A DNA stretch of 26,350 bases from NCBI GenBank assembly GCA_964422785.1, contig CAYRCJ010000010.1, positions 1-26,350 on the forward strand, given 5' to 3'. Below, piece after piece: positions 1 through 7,456 of the stretch. Numbering within the stretch: position 1 is the first letter of the stretch; each line of letters begins with the position of its first letter. This DNA comes from CAYRCJ01 sp964422785. GTDB lineage: Bacteria > Patescibacteriota > Minisyncoccia > UBA11713 > 2-01-FULL-45-33. The notes under the pieces are model-generated. The model worked only from the letters and a program-made list of their open reading frames with translations. It was not told where the DNA came from and made no database searches. Made by a program: the position numbers and the translations under genes.

Positions 1-2148
1 GGGCCCCAAAATTATTCCATGAGGAACTCTTTTTGTATAAGGCTCTGGGGTTGGAACCAATTTTTGATCGTACAAAAATAAATGCCAAAAACGCGAATAA
101 AGCAAATGCAGAGTGGTATGCTCCATCCCGCCAAAATATAAATCAACCGGAAGCCAATATTCCATTAACTTTTCATCGGCAAATTTATCACCATTATTTG
201 GATCTATATATCTTAAATAATACCAGGAGCTCCCTGCCCATTGAGGCATTGTATTTGTTTCTCTCTTGGCGGGGCCTTTGCAATTTGGACACTTTACGTT
301 GACCCAGCTATCGATTGCGGCCAGGGGCGACTCGCCGGTGCCGGTAGGCTCATAATTTTTTACATTGGGTAATTTCACCGGCAAGTCTTCCTCGGGCACA
401 GGCACTACTCCGCATTCCTTGCAATGAATTAATGGAATCGGCTCGCCCCAATAACGCTGGCGTGAAAACGCCCAATCCCGGAGTTTATATTGGACCTTTA
501 TTTTCCCGCCGACAAATTCTGTAATTTTTTCCTTGGCTTCTTCGAATTTCATCCCATCAAATTTTCCGGAATTTGTTAGAATCCCCTTTCCAATATATAA
601 CTCGCCTAATATAAGGCGCCTAAAATTTAAAATATGATTTTCGTCTTCCATTTTCGCCAATATTTCATCTTTGCTTAACCATTCAACAATAAAATTTCCT
701 TTTTCATCCTCCTGGTGATCAGTGCTTATTTTTTCTTTTCCCATCAGTTTAAAATGCAATCCCACTACTTCGATGTTGCGAGCAACATTTTTGGAAAAAG
801 CGAAATAATGGTGGTGCATCATCTCTGTTTTGTTCACAAACTTCAAATTTGTATATCCTGTCTCTTCTTTTATTTCTCTTATGGCGGTATCAATTATATC
901 TTCCCCTTCTTCGCGGCCCCCGCCAATAAACAAAGTGCCTCCGAGTTTTGGCCCCCAATTAAGAGTCAAGAACTTCTTTGTTTCTGGGTCTTCAACAATA
1001 GCTACAATACTTTTTCTTAGCTGTTCATTCGATTTCACTTCACCGGTAACCGGCTCTATTACAATTTTAATCGGCAGATTATATTTTTTGGCAAAATCAA
1101 AATCTCGCTCATCATGTTGAGGCACCGCCATAATCGCGCCCGTGCCGTAGCCTCCCAAAACATAATCGGCAATCCAAATCGGGATTTCTTTTTGATTCGC
1201 CGGATTCACGGCCATAATTCCTTTTAGCTCCGCTCCGGTTTTTTCTTTCTCCAATGCGGACCTTTGAATGTCGGATTTATTCTTTGCTTCTTCAATATAC
1301 TTTTGAACCTCGTCCCAATTTTGTATTTTGGATCTTAATTCTTTAACTAACGGAAGTTCCGGCGCTAAAACCAAATATGTGGCTCCAAAAATAGTATCGG
1401 GCCTGGTGGTAAAAACTTTAATTTTTGAATTAAAATTATTTACTGCAAATTCTATTTCGGCTCCCTCGGATCTACCGATCCAATTTTCCTGCTGAAGTTT
1501 TATTTCCTTCGGCCAATTTAAACTCTTTAAACCCCCGATAAGTTTGTCGGCGTATGCGGTAATCTTTAAATACCATTGCCGCAATTCTTTTTTCTCAACA
1601 ATTGTGCCGCATCTTTCGCACTTTCCGTCGATCACCTCCTCATTTGCCAGCCCCGTCTTATCTTTCGGGCACCAGTTTATCAAACCGGTAGCCTCGTAGG
1701 CCAAACCTTTTTTAAAAAGTTGCAGGAAAATCCATTGAGTCCATTTATAATATTTGGGATCAGAGGTGTTCACTTCTCTGGTCCAATCAAAAGAAATGCC
1801 CCATGAAATTAATTGTTTTTTGGCGTTTTTTATATTTTTGGCGGTGGAAACTTTTGGATGAACTTTGTTTTTAATCGCGAAGTTTTCCGCCGGAAGCCCG
1901 AATGCGTCCCACCCGATCGGATACAAAACCTCATTGCCTCTCATCCTTGAGAATCTGCTATAAACGTCTCCCGCCACATAAGGGCGCAAGTGCCCCATAT
2001 GAAGGCCCGCGCCTGAAGGAAAGGGAAACTCAACTAAAACATATTGTTTTTGATTTTGACTAAAATCATCAGCGGAGAAATTCTCCCGAGACTGCCAGTT
2101 TTTTTGCCACTTTTTTTCTATTTTTTTGTGATCGTATTTCTTAGACAT
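1..2148 (-). CDS. leuS: Leucyl-tRNA synthetase with inserted Nudix domain (3' end cut by window edge)
   Basis: Charges tRNA-Leu with leucine in the cytoplasm. The frame is open from the ATG at 2148 to base 1 (716 residues); the KMSKS loop and anticodon-binding domain lie outside the window. Visible in order: HMGH signature (50-53), a zinc-type region with CPKD and CERC cysteines, the CP1 editing domain with TTRPDT (247-252) and the HDERD motif (345-349), then an extra block of about 130 residues, then SGKFDGM (527-533) and RDWAFSRQRYWG, and a second Cys pair CPNC followed by the conserved WAGSSWYYLRY. The extra block contains a perfect Nudix box at 410-432 (G410, E416, R424-E425, E428-E429, G431), matching GX5EX7REUXEEXGU. 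In E. coli LeuRS this stretch is only about 30 residues long. No SD precedes the start; a TTGTCA / TATTTT pair with 17 bp spacing ends nine bases upstream. Family assignment is certain; the role of the Nudix module is unknown. Confidence 0.97.
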   Translation of the reverse strand, partial: MSKKYDHKKIEKKWQKNWQSRENFSADDFSQNQKQYVLVEFPFPSGAGLHMGHLRPYVAGDVYSRFSRMRGNEVLYPIGWDAFGLPAENFAIKNKVHPKVSTAKNIKNAKKQLISWGISFDWTREVNTSDPKYYKWTQWIFLQLFKKGLAYEATGLINWCPKDKTGLANEEVIDGKCERCGTIVEKKELRQWYLKITAYADKLIGGLKSLNWPKEIKLQQENWIGRSEGAEIEFAVNNFNSKIKVFTTRPDTIFGATYLVLAPELPLVKELRSKIQNWDEVQKYIEEAKNKSDIQRSALEKEKTGAELKGIMAVNPANQKEIPIWIADYVLGGYGTGAIMAVPQHDERDFDFAKKYNLPIKIVIEPVTGEVKSNEQLRKSIVAIVEDPETKKFLTLNWGPKLGGTLFIGGGREEGEDIIDTAIREIKEETGYTNLKFVNKTEMMHHHYFAFSKNVARNIEVVGLHFKLMGKEKISTDHQEDEKGNFIVEWLSKDEILAKMEDENHILNFRRLILGELYIGKGILTNSGKFDGMKFEEAKEKITEFVGGKIKVQYKLRDWAFSRQRYWGEPIPLIHCKECGVVPVPEEDLPVKLPNVKNYEPTGTGESPLAAIDSWVNVKCPNCKGPAKRETNTMPQWAGSSWYYLRYIDPNNGDKFADEKLMEYWLPVDLYFGGMEHTTLHLLYSRFWHLFLYDQKLVPTPEPYTKRVPHGIILGP

Positions 2149-2157
2149 TGCTATTAC

Positions 2158-2208
2158 AAAATAACAATTTTTAACAAAGTTGACAATTAAGGCTTAATAA
2201 GAAATAAT
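2158..2208. promoter_or_regulatory. Overlapping divergent promoters for leuS and the 116-residue gene
   Basis: On the plus strand TTGACA (2180-2185), a 17-bp spacer and AATAAT (2203-2208) form a near-consensus sigma-70-type promoter for the gene at 2249. On the minus strand TTGTCA (2186-2181), 17 bp and TATTTT (2163-2158) face leuS. The two -35 boxes overlap almost completely, so the promoters may compete. A 6-bp inverted repeat, GGCTTA / TAAGCC (2191-2196, 2208-2213), flanks the plus-strand -10 and could be an operator; that last point is speculative. Confidence 0.6.
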
Positions 2209-2248
2209 AAGCCTAAACACCTTTAAAAATAGGAGGGCTTGCGGGAAA

Positions 2249-2599
2249 ATGAGCCAAAACTACAACAGGATGGCCGCGGTCGCCTTGTGCGAAGAGTACA
2301 TAAAAATAATCCAATTGGATTGCTCCGACCCCAGGCTTAGTAAAATAAGGCGGGCCTTGTCAGCGCGCGATATACAGATAGAATTTCCTCCTGAAGAAAT
2401 AAAATACCAAAACTTAGATAAAGATAAAAACAGACTGTGTTATATCAGCATCCTTTTTGTGAAAAACGGCTGTATGGTCAAAGAGGCGACAAATATTTTG
2501 ATCAAAGTCCCCCTAAAAACAAAACTTTTGGCGGCCAAAAAGCTCACACCTGAAGATATTAAATTCTTGAAAGAAATCAAGGTTATTCCCTGGGATTAG
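2249..2599 (+). CDS. Hypothetical protein, 116 residues
   Basis: Not recognised. The product is a small soluble protein with no signal peptide or membrane segment. The N-terminal half is helical in character and has a few Cys residues (positions 14, 25, 64, 75). The C-terminal third is rich in Lys and Leu and ends in a short hydrophobic stretch finishing with PWD. Gene status is supported by an AGGAGG Shine-Dalgarno (2231-2236, 12 nt before ATG), a near-consensus promoter upstream, and a perfect terminator hairpin 50 bases downstream. It stands alone on the plus strand between leuS (divergent) and tatD (convergent, 8-base gap). No functional inference is offered. Confidence 0.75.
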   Translation: MSQNYNRMAAVALCEEYIKIIQLDCSDPRLSKIRRALSARDIQIEFPPEEIKYQNLDKDKNRLCYISILFVKNGCMVKEATNILIKVPLKTKLLAAKKLTPEDIKFLKEIKVIPWD

Positions 2600-2607
2600 A
2601 AACAAGT

Positions 2608-3399
2608 TTAAATTTTAAATATTGATTTGGCGTTGGCGGTGGTCACTTGAGCGGCTTTACCCAAAGCCGCTCCTTTTATTTCCGCCAATTTTTGGGCGGT
2701 TTCCAAAACATAAACAGGCTCATTTCTTTTGCCGCGATACGGCACCGGAGACACATACGGCGCGTCTGTTTCCAGCAAAATCCTCTCCAACGGAATAAAT
2801 TTAACTGCTTCGTCGTAGTCACGGGTAAAGGTAATGACTCCGCCGAAAGAAAAATAAAATCCTAGGTCTAAAAGTTTTTCAGCGTCGCCTAAGGTGCCGG
2901 TAAAAAAGTGAATAATGCCGGGATCTGGCGCCCGCAGTTTAGCGCCGCCAAGAATCCTGATCAAATCTCCAAAAGCTTCTCTACAATGGATCATCAACGG
3001 TTTTTTAACTTCTAAAGACAATTCAATTTGCTTTTTAAAAATAATTTCTTGTCTCTTTTTAAGCTCTTCATCTGTAACTCTAGAATAATCCAGGCCACAC
3101 TCGCCTATTGCCACAACCTTTTCGGAAGATAATGCGAGTTTTTTGTAGAAATCATAATCGAAATCTTTGCCGGCAATTTCTTTTTGAGATTCCAGGTCCG
3201 AAGGATGAAGTCCGACCGCCGCAAAAACTCCTTCCGGATACTTTTCTGCGATTTCGATTGCTTTTTTTGAGCTCTCTTTATCCGTACCGACATTAATAAA
3301 ACCGACACCCGCGCCCAGCGCCCTTTTAATAGCTTCTTCACGGTCATTATCGTACTCCGAAGCCTGAGTATGGGTATGGACGTCGAAAAAACTAATCAT
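2608..3399 (-). CDS. tatD: TatD family metal-dependent hydrolase
   Basis: Member of the TatD/YcfH amidohydrolase-fold family, whose characterised members are metal-dependent DNases (3'-5' exonuclease, abasic-site or oxidised DNA processing). At 263 residues it has the usual length, and all metal-ligand motifs are present: HTH (His8, His10), GECGLDY (Glu100), MIHCREA (His138), IIHFFTG (His164) and LLETDAPY (Asp212), plus the PYRGKRNEP signature near the C terminus. It overlaps metG by 4 nt (ATGA), implying translational coupling; metG-tatD adjacency is common in bacteria. The last coding part doubles, on the opposite strand, as the terminator of the convergent gene at 2249-2599. Confidence 0.93.
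   Translation of the reverse strand: MISFFDVHTHTQASEYDNDREEAIKRALGAGVGFINVGTDKESSKKAIEIAEKYPEGVFAAVGLHPSDLESQKEIAGKDFDYDFYKKLALSSEKVVAIGECGLDYSRVTDEELKKRQEIIFKKQIELSLEVKKPLMIHCREAFGDLIRILGGAKLRAPDPGIIHFFTGTLGDAEKLLDLGFYFSFGGVITFTRDYDEAVKFIPLERILLETDAPYVSPVPYRGKRNEPVYVLETAQKLAEIKGAALGKAAQVTTANAKSIFKI
2649..2681 (+). terminator. Intrinsic terminator for the 116-residue gene, embedded in tatD
   Basis: A perfect 10-bp stem GAGCGGCTTT / AAAGCCGCTC (2649-2658, 2663-2672) with an ACCC loop is followed by CTTTTATTT. It lies 50 bases after the plus-strand stop codon and inside the antisense of the tatD coding sequence. Confidence 0.7.
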
Positions 3400-4934
3400 C
3401 TCTCAATTCTCGGAAAAAGATGGATAACTTCTTTGGCGATAAAAGTTGTCGGAGACTCTTCTGAATTTGGATCTAGGCCCAAAGTGTTCAGGATTTCCTC
3501 CGATGTTTCCGGCAAAAATGGTTTTAGCATCCGCGCGATCGCGGCAAGCGCGTAAGCCAAATTCCAAAGAGCAATTTTTGCGCCTTCGGGATTTTCTTTG
3601 AGCAATTTATACACTTTGTACTTCTCTATGTATTCATCCAGTTTTCTTTGAAGTTCAAATATTATGTTGAGCGCCCCCTGAAGCTCATACTTCTCCATCA
3701 GCGCGCCATACTCCGGCCAAAAAATCCGGTCCACCGCCAAGGACACGGCCATCTCTTCCATTTCCGTAGAATCAATATTTTTTAAAAAAGGAAATTGGAA
3801 AATTTTTTCTTCCGCCGGTTTTGGTATTTCCGGAAAGCTCATCATCATCTTAACCGTACGGCTCAGGAGATTGCCCAATCCGCCCACCAAAACTCCGTTA
3901 TAGATTTCGTGAAAATGTTCCTCCGAAAAATCCGAGTCTCCAAAGGTAGTCTGTGAAAGCAAATAAAAGCGGACAGCATCGGTGCCATATTTTTCAATCA
4001 AAGGAAACGGATCGATGACATTGCCGACGGTTTTAGACATCTTCTCTCCCTTCAGATTTATAAAACCGTGTATAAAAATTATTGACGGTAGCTGAAATCC
4101 GACCGACATAAGCATGCCCAGCCAAAGAATAGTATGAAATTTCATTATATCCTTTCCGATCATCTGAACATCCGCGGGCCAATATTTTTTAAGTTTAGAT
4201 TCGTCCGTGGATCCGAAACCAAGCGCCGAAATATAATTAGAAAGAGCGTCGCACCAAACATACATTGTCTGAGTCGCATCTCCCGGCACAGGAATCCCCC
4301 AAGAAATATCTTTCGAGGGCCGCGAAAAACTGGTATCCCCGATCTCTTCCAAGGCGTTGATTGTTTCTTGACTCCTAAACTCCGGCAAAATCTTTATCGC
4401 GCCATTTAGGATCTTTTCTTTTATGGTTTGAGAGTATTTTGAAAGTTTAAAAAAGTAATTTTCCTCCTGAATTTCTTCCGGAGCGGTTTTATGTAAAACA
4501 CAAACGCCATTTTCCAGATCTTTTTCGGTAACAAAAGCTTCGTGGCCCACGCAGTAGAGCCCTTTGTAAAAACCTTTGTAAATATCTCCTGACTCGGCCA
4601 ATCTTTCCCAAAGAAGCACGGCGCCGGGCCAATGCCTTTCCTGATCGGAGGTGCGGATAAATCCGTCGTTAGAAATACTTAAACTATTCAGCAATTTTTG
4701 AAAAATAATAACCAAATTATCCACAAATTCTTGCGGTTTTTTGTCGGCGGCTTCTGCGGATTTAGCTATTTTAGCGCCGTGCTCGTCGGAACCCGTCAAA
4801 AAAAATACATCTTTATTTAGAAGGCGTTGATATCTGGCAATGGCGTCAGCCTGGACATATTCCAAAGCGTGGCCGATATGCGGCGGCCCGTTTAAATAAG
4901 GAATCGAGGTGGTGATATAAAATTTTTTCTTCAT
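3396..4934 (-). CDS. metG: Methionyl-tRNA synthetase
   Basis: Charges initiator and elongator tRNA-Met. The 512-residue protein has the class I HIGH motif (HIGH, 19-22), GSDEHG, the zinc-knuckle region, and the KMSKT loop (298-302). An alpha-helical anticodon-binding domain fills the C terminus. There is no C-terminal EMAP/Trbp111-like tRNA-binding domain, so it is the short form. The single-zinc knuckle reads CVGH (128-131) then CVLH (145-148); the Thermus-type enzyme has CxxC then CxxH, so one Cys ligand appears to be His here. It overlaps the upstream AI-2E-type gene by 4 nt (ATGA) and tatD downstream by 4 nt, forming one translationally coupled unit. Confidence 0.96.
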   Translation of the reverse strand: MKKKFYITTSIPYLNGPPHIGHALEYVQADAIARYQRLLNKDVFFLTGSDEHGAKIAKSAEAADKKPQEFVDNLVIIFQKLLNSLSISNDGFIRTSDQERHWPGAVLLWERLAESGDIYKGFYKGLYCVGHEAFVTEKDLENGVCVLHKTAPEEIQEENYFFKLSKYSQTIKEKILNGAIKILPEFRSQETINALEEIGDTSFSRPSKDISWGIPVPGDATQTMYVWCDALSNYISALGFGSTDESKLKKYWPADVQMIGKDIMKFHTILWLGMLMSVGFQLPSIIFIHGFINLKGEKMSKTVGNVIDPFPLIEKYGTDAVRFYLLSQTTFGDSDFSEEHFHEIYNGVLVGGLGNLLSRTVKMMMSFPEIPKPAEEKIFQFPFLKNIDSTEMEEMAVSLAVDRIFWPEYGALMEKYELQGALNIIFELQRKLDEYIEKYKVYKLLKENPEGAKIALWNLAYALAAIARMLKPFLPETSEEILNTLGLDPNSEESPTTFIAKEVIHLFPRIER

Positions 4935-5977
4935 TTCCTTTTGCTCTGGCGCTCGATAGCAAGATCATTCAAAAATTCCACAAGCACCGAAGCCGCCGGC
5001 ACAGAGAGTATAACGCCAAAAAATCCGCCGAGCTCAAATCCGGCCACCAAAGAGATTACCACCAAAAGCGGAGGAACTCCGACTGTTTTCCTTACCACCA
5101 AGGGGTAAATAAGATGATTTTCAAATTGTTGAACGATTATAAAAAGACCCAAAACCATAAGACCCAGAACGGGTTTTTGAATTGAGGCGATTGCAATGGC
5201 CGGGATTGCCGCCATGACAGGGCCGAACACGGGAATTATTTCGAAGATGGCGGAGAGTATTCCGAGAAAAATAGCGTATTTTACATCGAGGATTGTGAGC
5301 CCCAAAAACACAAAAACACCGATTAAAACGCCGAGCAAAATTTGGCCCTGGAGCCAGCGCCCGATTTTTCTTTGAGATCTTTTCCACAAATCCAAAATAT
5401 AATTTTCTTTCTCAAGCGGCGTTACAAGCCTAAGAAAACTTTCTATGCCATGTTCCTGCACGGACAAGTAAAATGACAGCACGATAAGCAAAATAAAAGA
5501 AAGAGCTCCTCCAAAAATTGCTGAACCGGAAGAAAATATTTTGTCTGTTATCTGAGGAATGTATCCCTCAAGAGCCAAAGCCAAATCTTTTATGTAACCG
5601 CTCAGAGCAGCCGGGAATTCCGGGAAAAATGAGAAAATCGGACTGTTCGGACGAAAAGTTGTTTCTATAAATGAAGGAAGGGTCGAGAGAAAATCCAGCA
5701 GATCTCCCAAAAGAGGAGGGATCACCAGATAAAAAATCAGCAAAAAAATAGTTATTCCGGCAAGATAAATAAAAAGCACGCCGAAAAGCCTGGGGATTTT
5801 GTGCGCCTTAAACCATCTGGCGGCGGGTTCAATGGCCGAAGCGATTACAATAGAAAGAAGCACAACCGCCACCAAATCCCTCAAGATCCAGAGAGCCCAG
5901 AGCGACAAAATCAAAACTGCGGCCTTAAAAAAAGCCCAGAAAGAAACATTAAATAATTTTTGATCCGATTCCATCAT
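4931..5977 (-). CDS. AI-2E family transporter (PerM/YhhT-like membrane protein)
   Basis: Integral membrane protein of 348 residues, the usual size for the AI-2E exporter/PerM family (members export autoinducer-2, Na+/H+ or unknown substrates). Hydrophobic segments start near residue 15 with paired N-terminal helices, followed by a large central non-membrane region around 90-190 and a C-terminal helical block. The conserved motif region IFEIIPVFGPVMAAIPA and the downstream QQFENHLIYPLVV segment, typical of the family, are both clear. The start may be ATG 5977 or ATG 5974, two adjacent Met codons. It abuts the M16 peptidase (TAATG, one shared base) and overlaps metG, so it is in the same operon. 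The substrate cannot be inferred. Confidence 0.9.
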   Translation of the reverse strand: MMESDQKLFNVSFWAFFKAAVLILSLWALWILRDLVAVVLLSIVIASAIEPAARWFKAHKIPRLFGVLFIYLAGITIFLLIFYLVIPPLLGDLLDFLSTLPSFIETTFRPNSPIFSFFPEFPAALSGYIKDLALALEGYIPQITDKIFSSGSAIFGGALSFILLIVLSFYLSVQEHGIESFLRLVTPLEKENYILDLWKRSQRKIGRWLQGQILLGVLIGVFVFLGLTILDVKYAIFLGILSAIFEIIPVFGPVMAAIPAIAIASIQKPVLGLMVLGLFIIVQQFENHLIYPLVVRKTVGVPPLLVVISLVAGFELGGFFGVILSVPAASVLVEFLNDLAIERQSKRK

Positions 5978-7248
5978 TATAGTTCTCCTAAAATTGTCTC
6001 ATACTTTTTAATATCTTCATGCGGGCCGATAGCCGCCATATTTATTTTTTCCGCGCGGAAAATTTCTCTGGCTACTTTAATGATATCACTCCTCTTAACT
6101 TTTTCTATTTTTGCCAGGATATCTTCCGGGGTCATTACTTTTTTGTAAAAAAGTTCCTGCCCGGCCAGAAAGCTGGCCACCTCATCGGTAGATTCAAACG
6201 CCAGCGCCATAGATCCGCGCAAATATTCTTTGGCAAAGTCCATGTCTTTTTGAGACACTCCGTTCTTTTTGACTTCTTTTAAGACTTGAACTATTTTTTT
6301 TGCGACCTCGGGAAGCTTCTCATGCGGCACTCCGGCAGAAGTTACTAAATAGCCTGTATCGGTGTATTCTTCCGCTGACGCCCCGACGTAATATGTGAGC
6401 CCGAGTTTTTCTCGAAGTTCCATCCAGAGGCGGCTTGAGGAATTTCCTCCCAAAATAGTTTGTAAAACCATCATCGGGTATCTCCTTTCATCGAACATGT
6501 TGAACCCTCTTACCCCGATGCGCACGTGAGTCTGGTCAACATCTTTTTTCTTGAATTTAACTTTGGGTTTATTTTGCAGTTCTTTAACTTTTAGCTTTTC
6601 AACTTTTCTGCCATCAGGCATTTTTGAAAATGCCTTTTCAATCTTAGAAAAAGTATTTTCCACATCAATATTTCCGGCTACCACCACCACCGCGTTTGAA
6701 GAAGTGTAATGAGAGTGCCTGTATTTTATAATATCTTCTCTGGTTATTTTTTTTACAGTATCCGGATACCCGCCTGTATCCCAACCGGCAGGCTGGTCCC
6801 CATAAAGCAATCCTTCAAATGTTTGGTATACCTGTCTTGGAGGATCATCCTCGTACATTGAAAGCTCCTGCAAAATAACTCCCCTTTCTTTTTCAATTTC
6901 TTCCGCTTTAAAAATCGGATTTAATAAAATATCGGACACAATATCCAGCGAAATATCAAAATGCTTGGCCGAAGCTTTAACATAATATCCGGTGTGCTCC
7001 TTTGAGGTAAAAGCGTTGTGCTGGGAACCGATACGGTCGAGCGCGTTAAAAATATCCGCCGGTTTTGGACGTTTTTTGGTGCCTTTAAAAAATAGGTGTT
7101 CCAAAAAATGCGAGATGCCGTTTATTCTCTTCACTTCATACTTTGAACCGGTGCCAAAAAGCACCCAAAGAGTTACCGCTTGGGTATCCGCCATCGGAGC
7201 CACTATGGCCCGGAGCTTATTTGAGAAAGTTCTTTTTTCGTAATGCAT
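5977..7248 (-). CDS. M16 family zinc peptidase (insulinase / PqqL-like)
   Basis: Predicted single-chain M16 metallopeptidase of 423 residues, the size of one processing-peptidase beta-like unit. The inverted zinc motif HxxEH is HFLEH (His47, Glu50, His51), and the third ligand is Glu128 in a KERGVILQEL segment, exactly 76 residues after His51. The C-terminal half has GGNSSSRLWMELREKLGLTYYV, the conserved Arg/Tyr region. I start at ATG 7248; a longer reading from 7329 would begin inside an upstream small gene and run through a terminator hairpin, so it is unlikely. No clear SD. The downstream neighbours (AI-2E-type protein, metG, tatD) are coupled to it. No signal peptide, so probably cytoplasmic. 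Confidence 0.93.
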   Translation of the reverse strand: MHYEKRTFSNKLRAIVAPMADTQAVTLWVLFGTGSKYEVKRINGISHFLEHLFFKGTKKRPKPADIFNALDRIGSQHNAFTSKEHTGYYVKASAKHFDISLDIVSDILLNPIFKAEEIEKERGVILQELSMYEDDPPRQVYQTFEGLLYGDQPAGWDTGGYPDTVKKITREDIIKYRHSHYTSSNAVVVVAGNIDVENTFSKIEKAFSKMPDGRKVEKLKVKELQNKPKVKFKKKDVDQTHVRIGVRGFNMFDERRYPMMVLQTILGGNSSSRLWMELREKLGLTYYVGASAEEYTDTGYLVTSAGVPHEKLPEVAKKIVQVLKEVKKNGVSQKDMDFAKEYLRGSMALAFESTDEVASFLAGQELFYKKVMTPEDILAKIEKVKRSDIIKVAREIFRAEKINMAAIGPHEDIKKYETILGEL

Positions 7249-7275
7249 TATAAAAACTCTAACACATTTATGGAA

Positions 7276-7301
7276 TAAACAAAAGAGGCCGTTACGGCCT
7301 C
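7276..7301 (-). terminator. Intrinsic terminator after the 39-residue gene
   Basis: Read on the minus strand, GAGGCCG TAA CGGCCTC (7301-7285, 7-bp stem) is followed by TTTTGTTTATT. It starts six bases after the stop codon of the small gene at 7307-7426 and separates the recO-glyS run from the M16 peptidase operon. Confidence 0.8.
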
Positions 7302-7306
7302 GTATT

Positions 7307-7426
7307 TTATGTTCCTTCGGATGTGTCATCGGCGGACGGGCCTCCGAACAAAACGCTGAACAACATTAGCATGCAAACTATTCCAAAAGTTAATCCGATT
7401 ACAAAACCGCTCAGAAAAATCAACAT
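7307..7426 (-). CDS. Small single-span membrane protein, 39 residues
   Basis: A short gene directly downstream of glyS. It starts at ATG 7426 with a strong Shine-Dalgarno, GGAGG, ending 7 bases before the ATG, and ends at TAA 7309-7307. The product begins MLIFLSGFVIGLTFGIVCML, one hydrophobic segment covering about residues 2-27, and ends with a short polar acidic tail, GGPSADDTSEGT. A terminator hairpin follows the stop immediately. The combination of SD, uninterrupted hydrophobic frame and own terminator argues for a real gene. Function unknown; it might be a small regulatory or structural membrane peptide, but nothing in the sequence decides this. Confidence 0.65.
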   Translation of the reverse strand: MLIFLSGFVIGLTFGIVCMLMLFSVLFGGPSADDTSEGT

Positions 7427-7456
7427 AGCTGCGCCTCCAAAAAAGATATTCAGGTT

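Noticed and set aside
5977..7329. Longer start (7329) for the M16 peptidase
   Set aside because: The extra 27 codons overlap the end of the 39-residue gene and read through a terminator hairpin; homology begins near ATG 7248.
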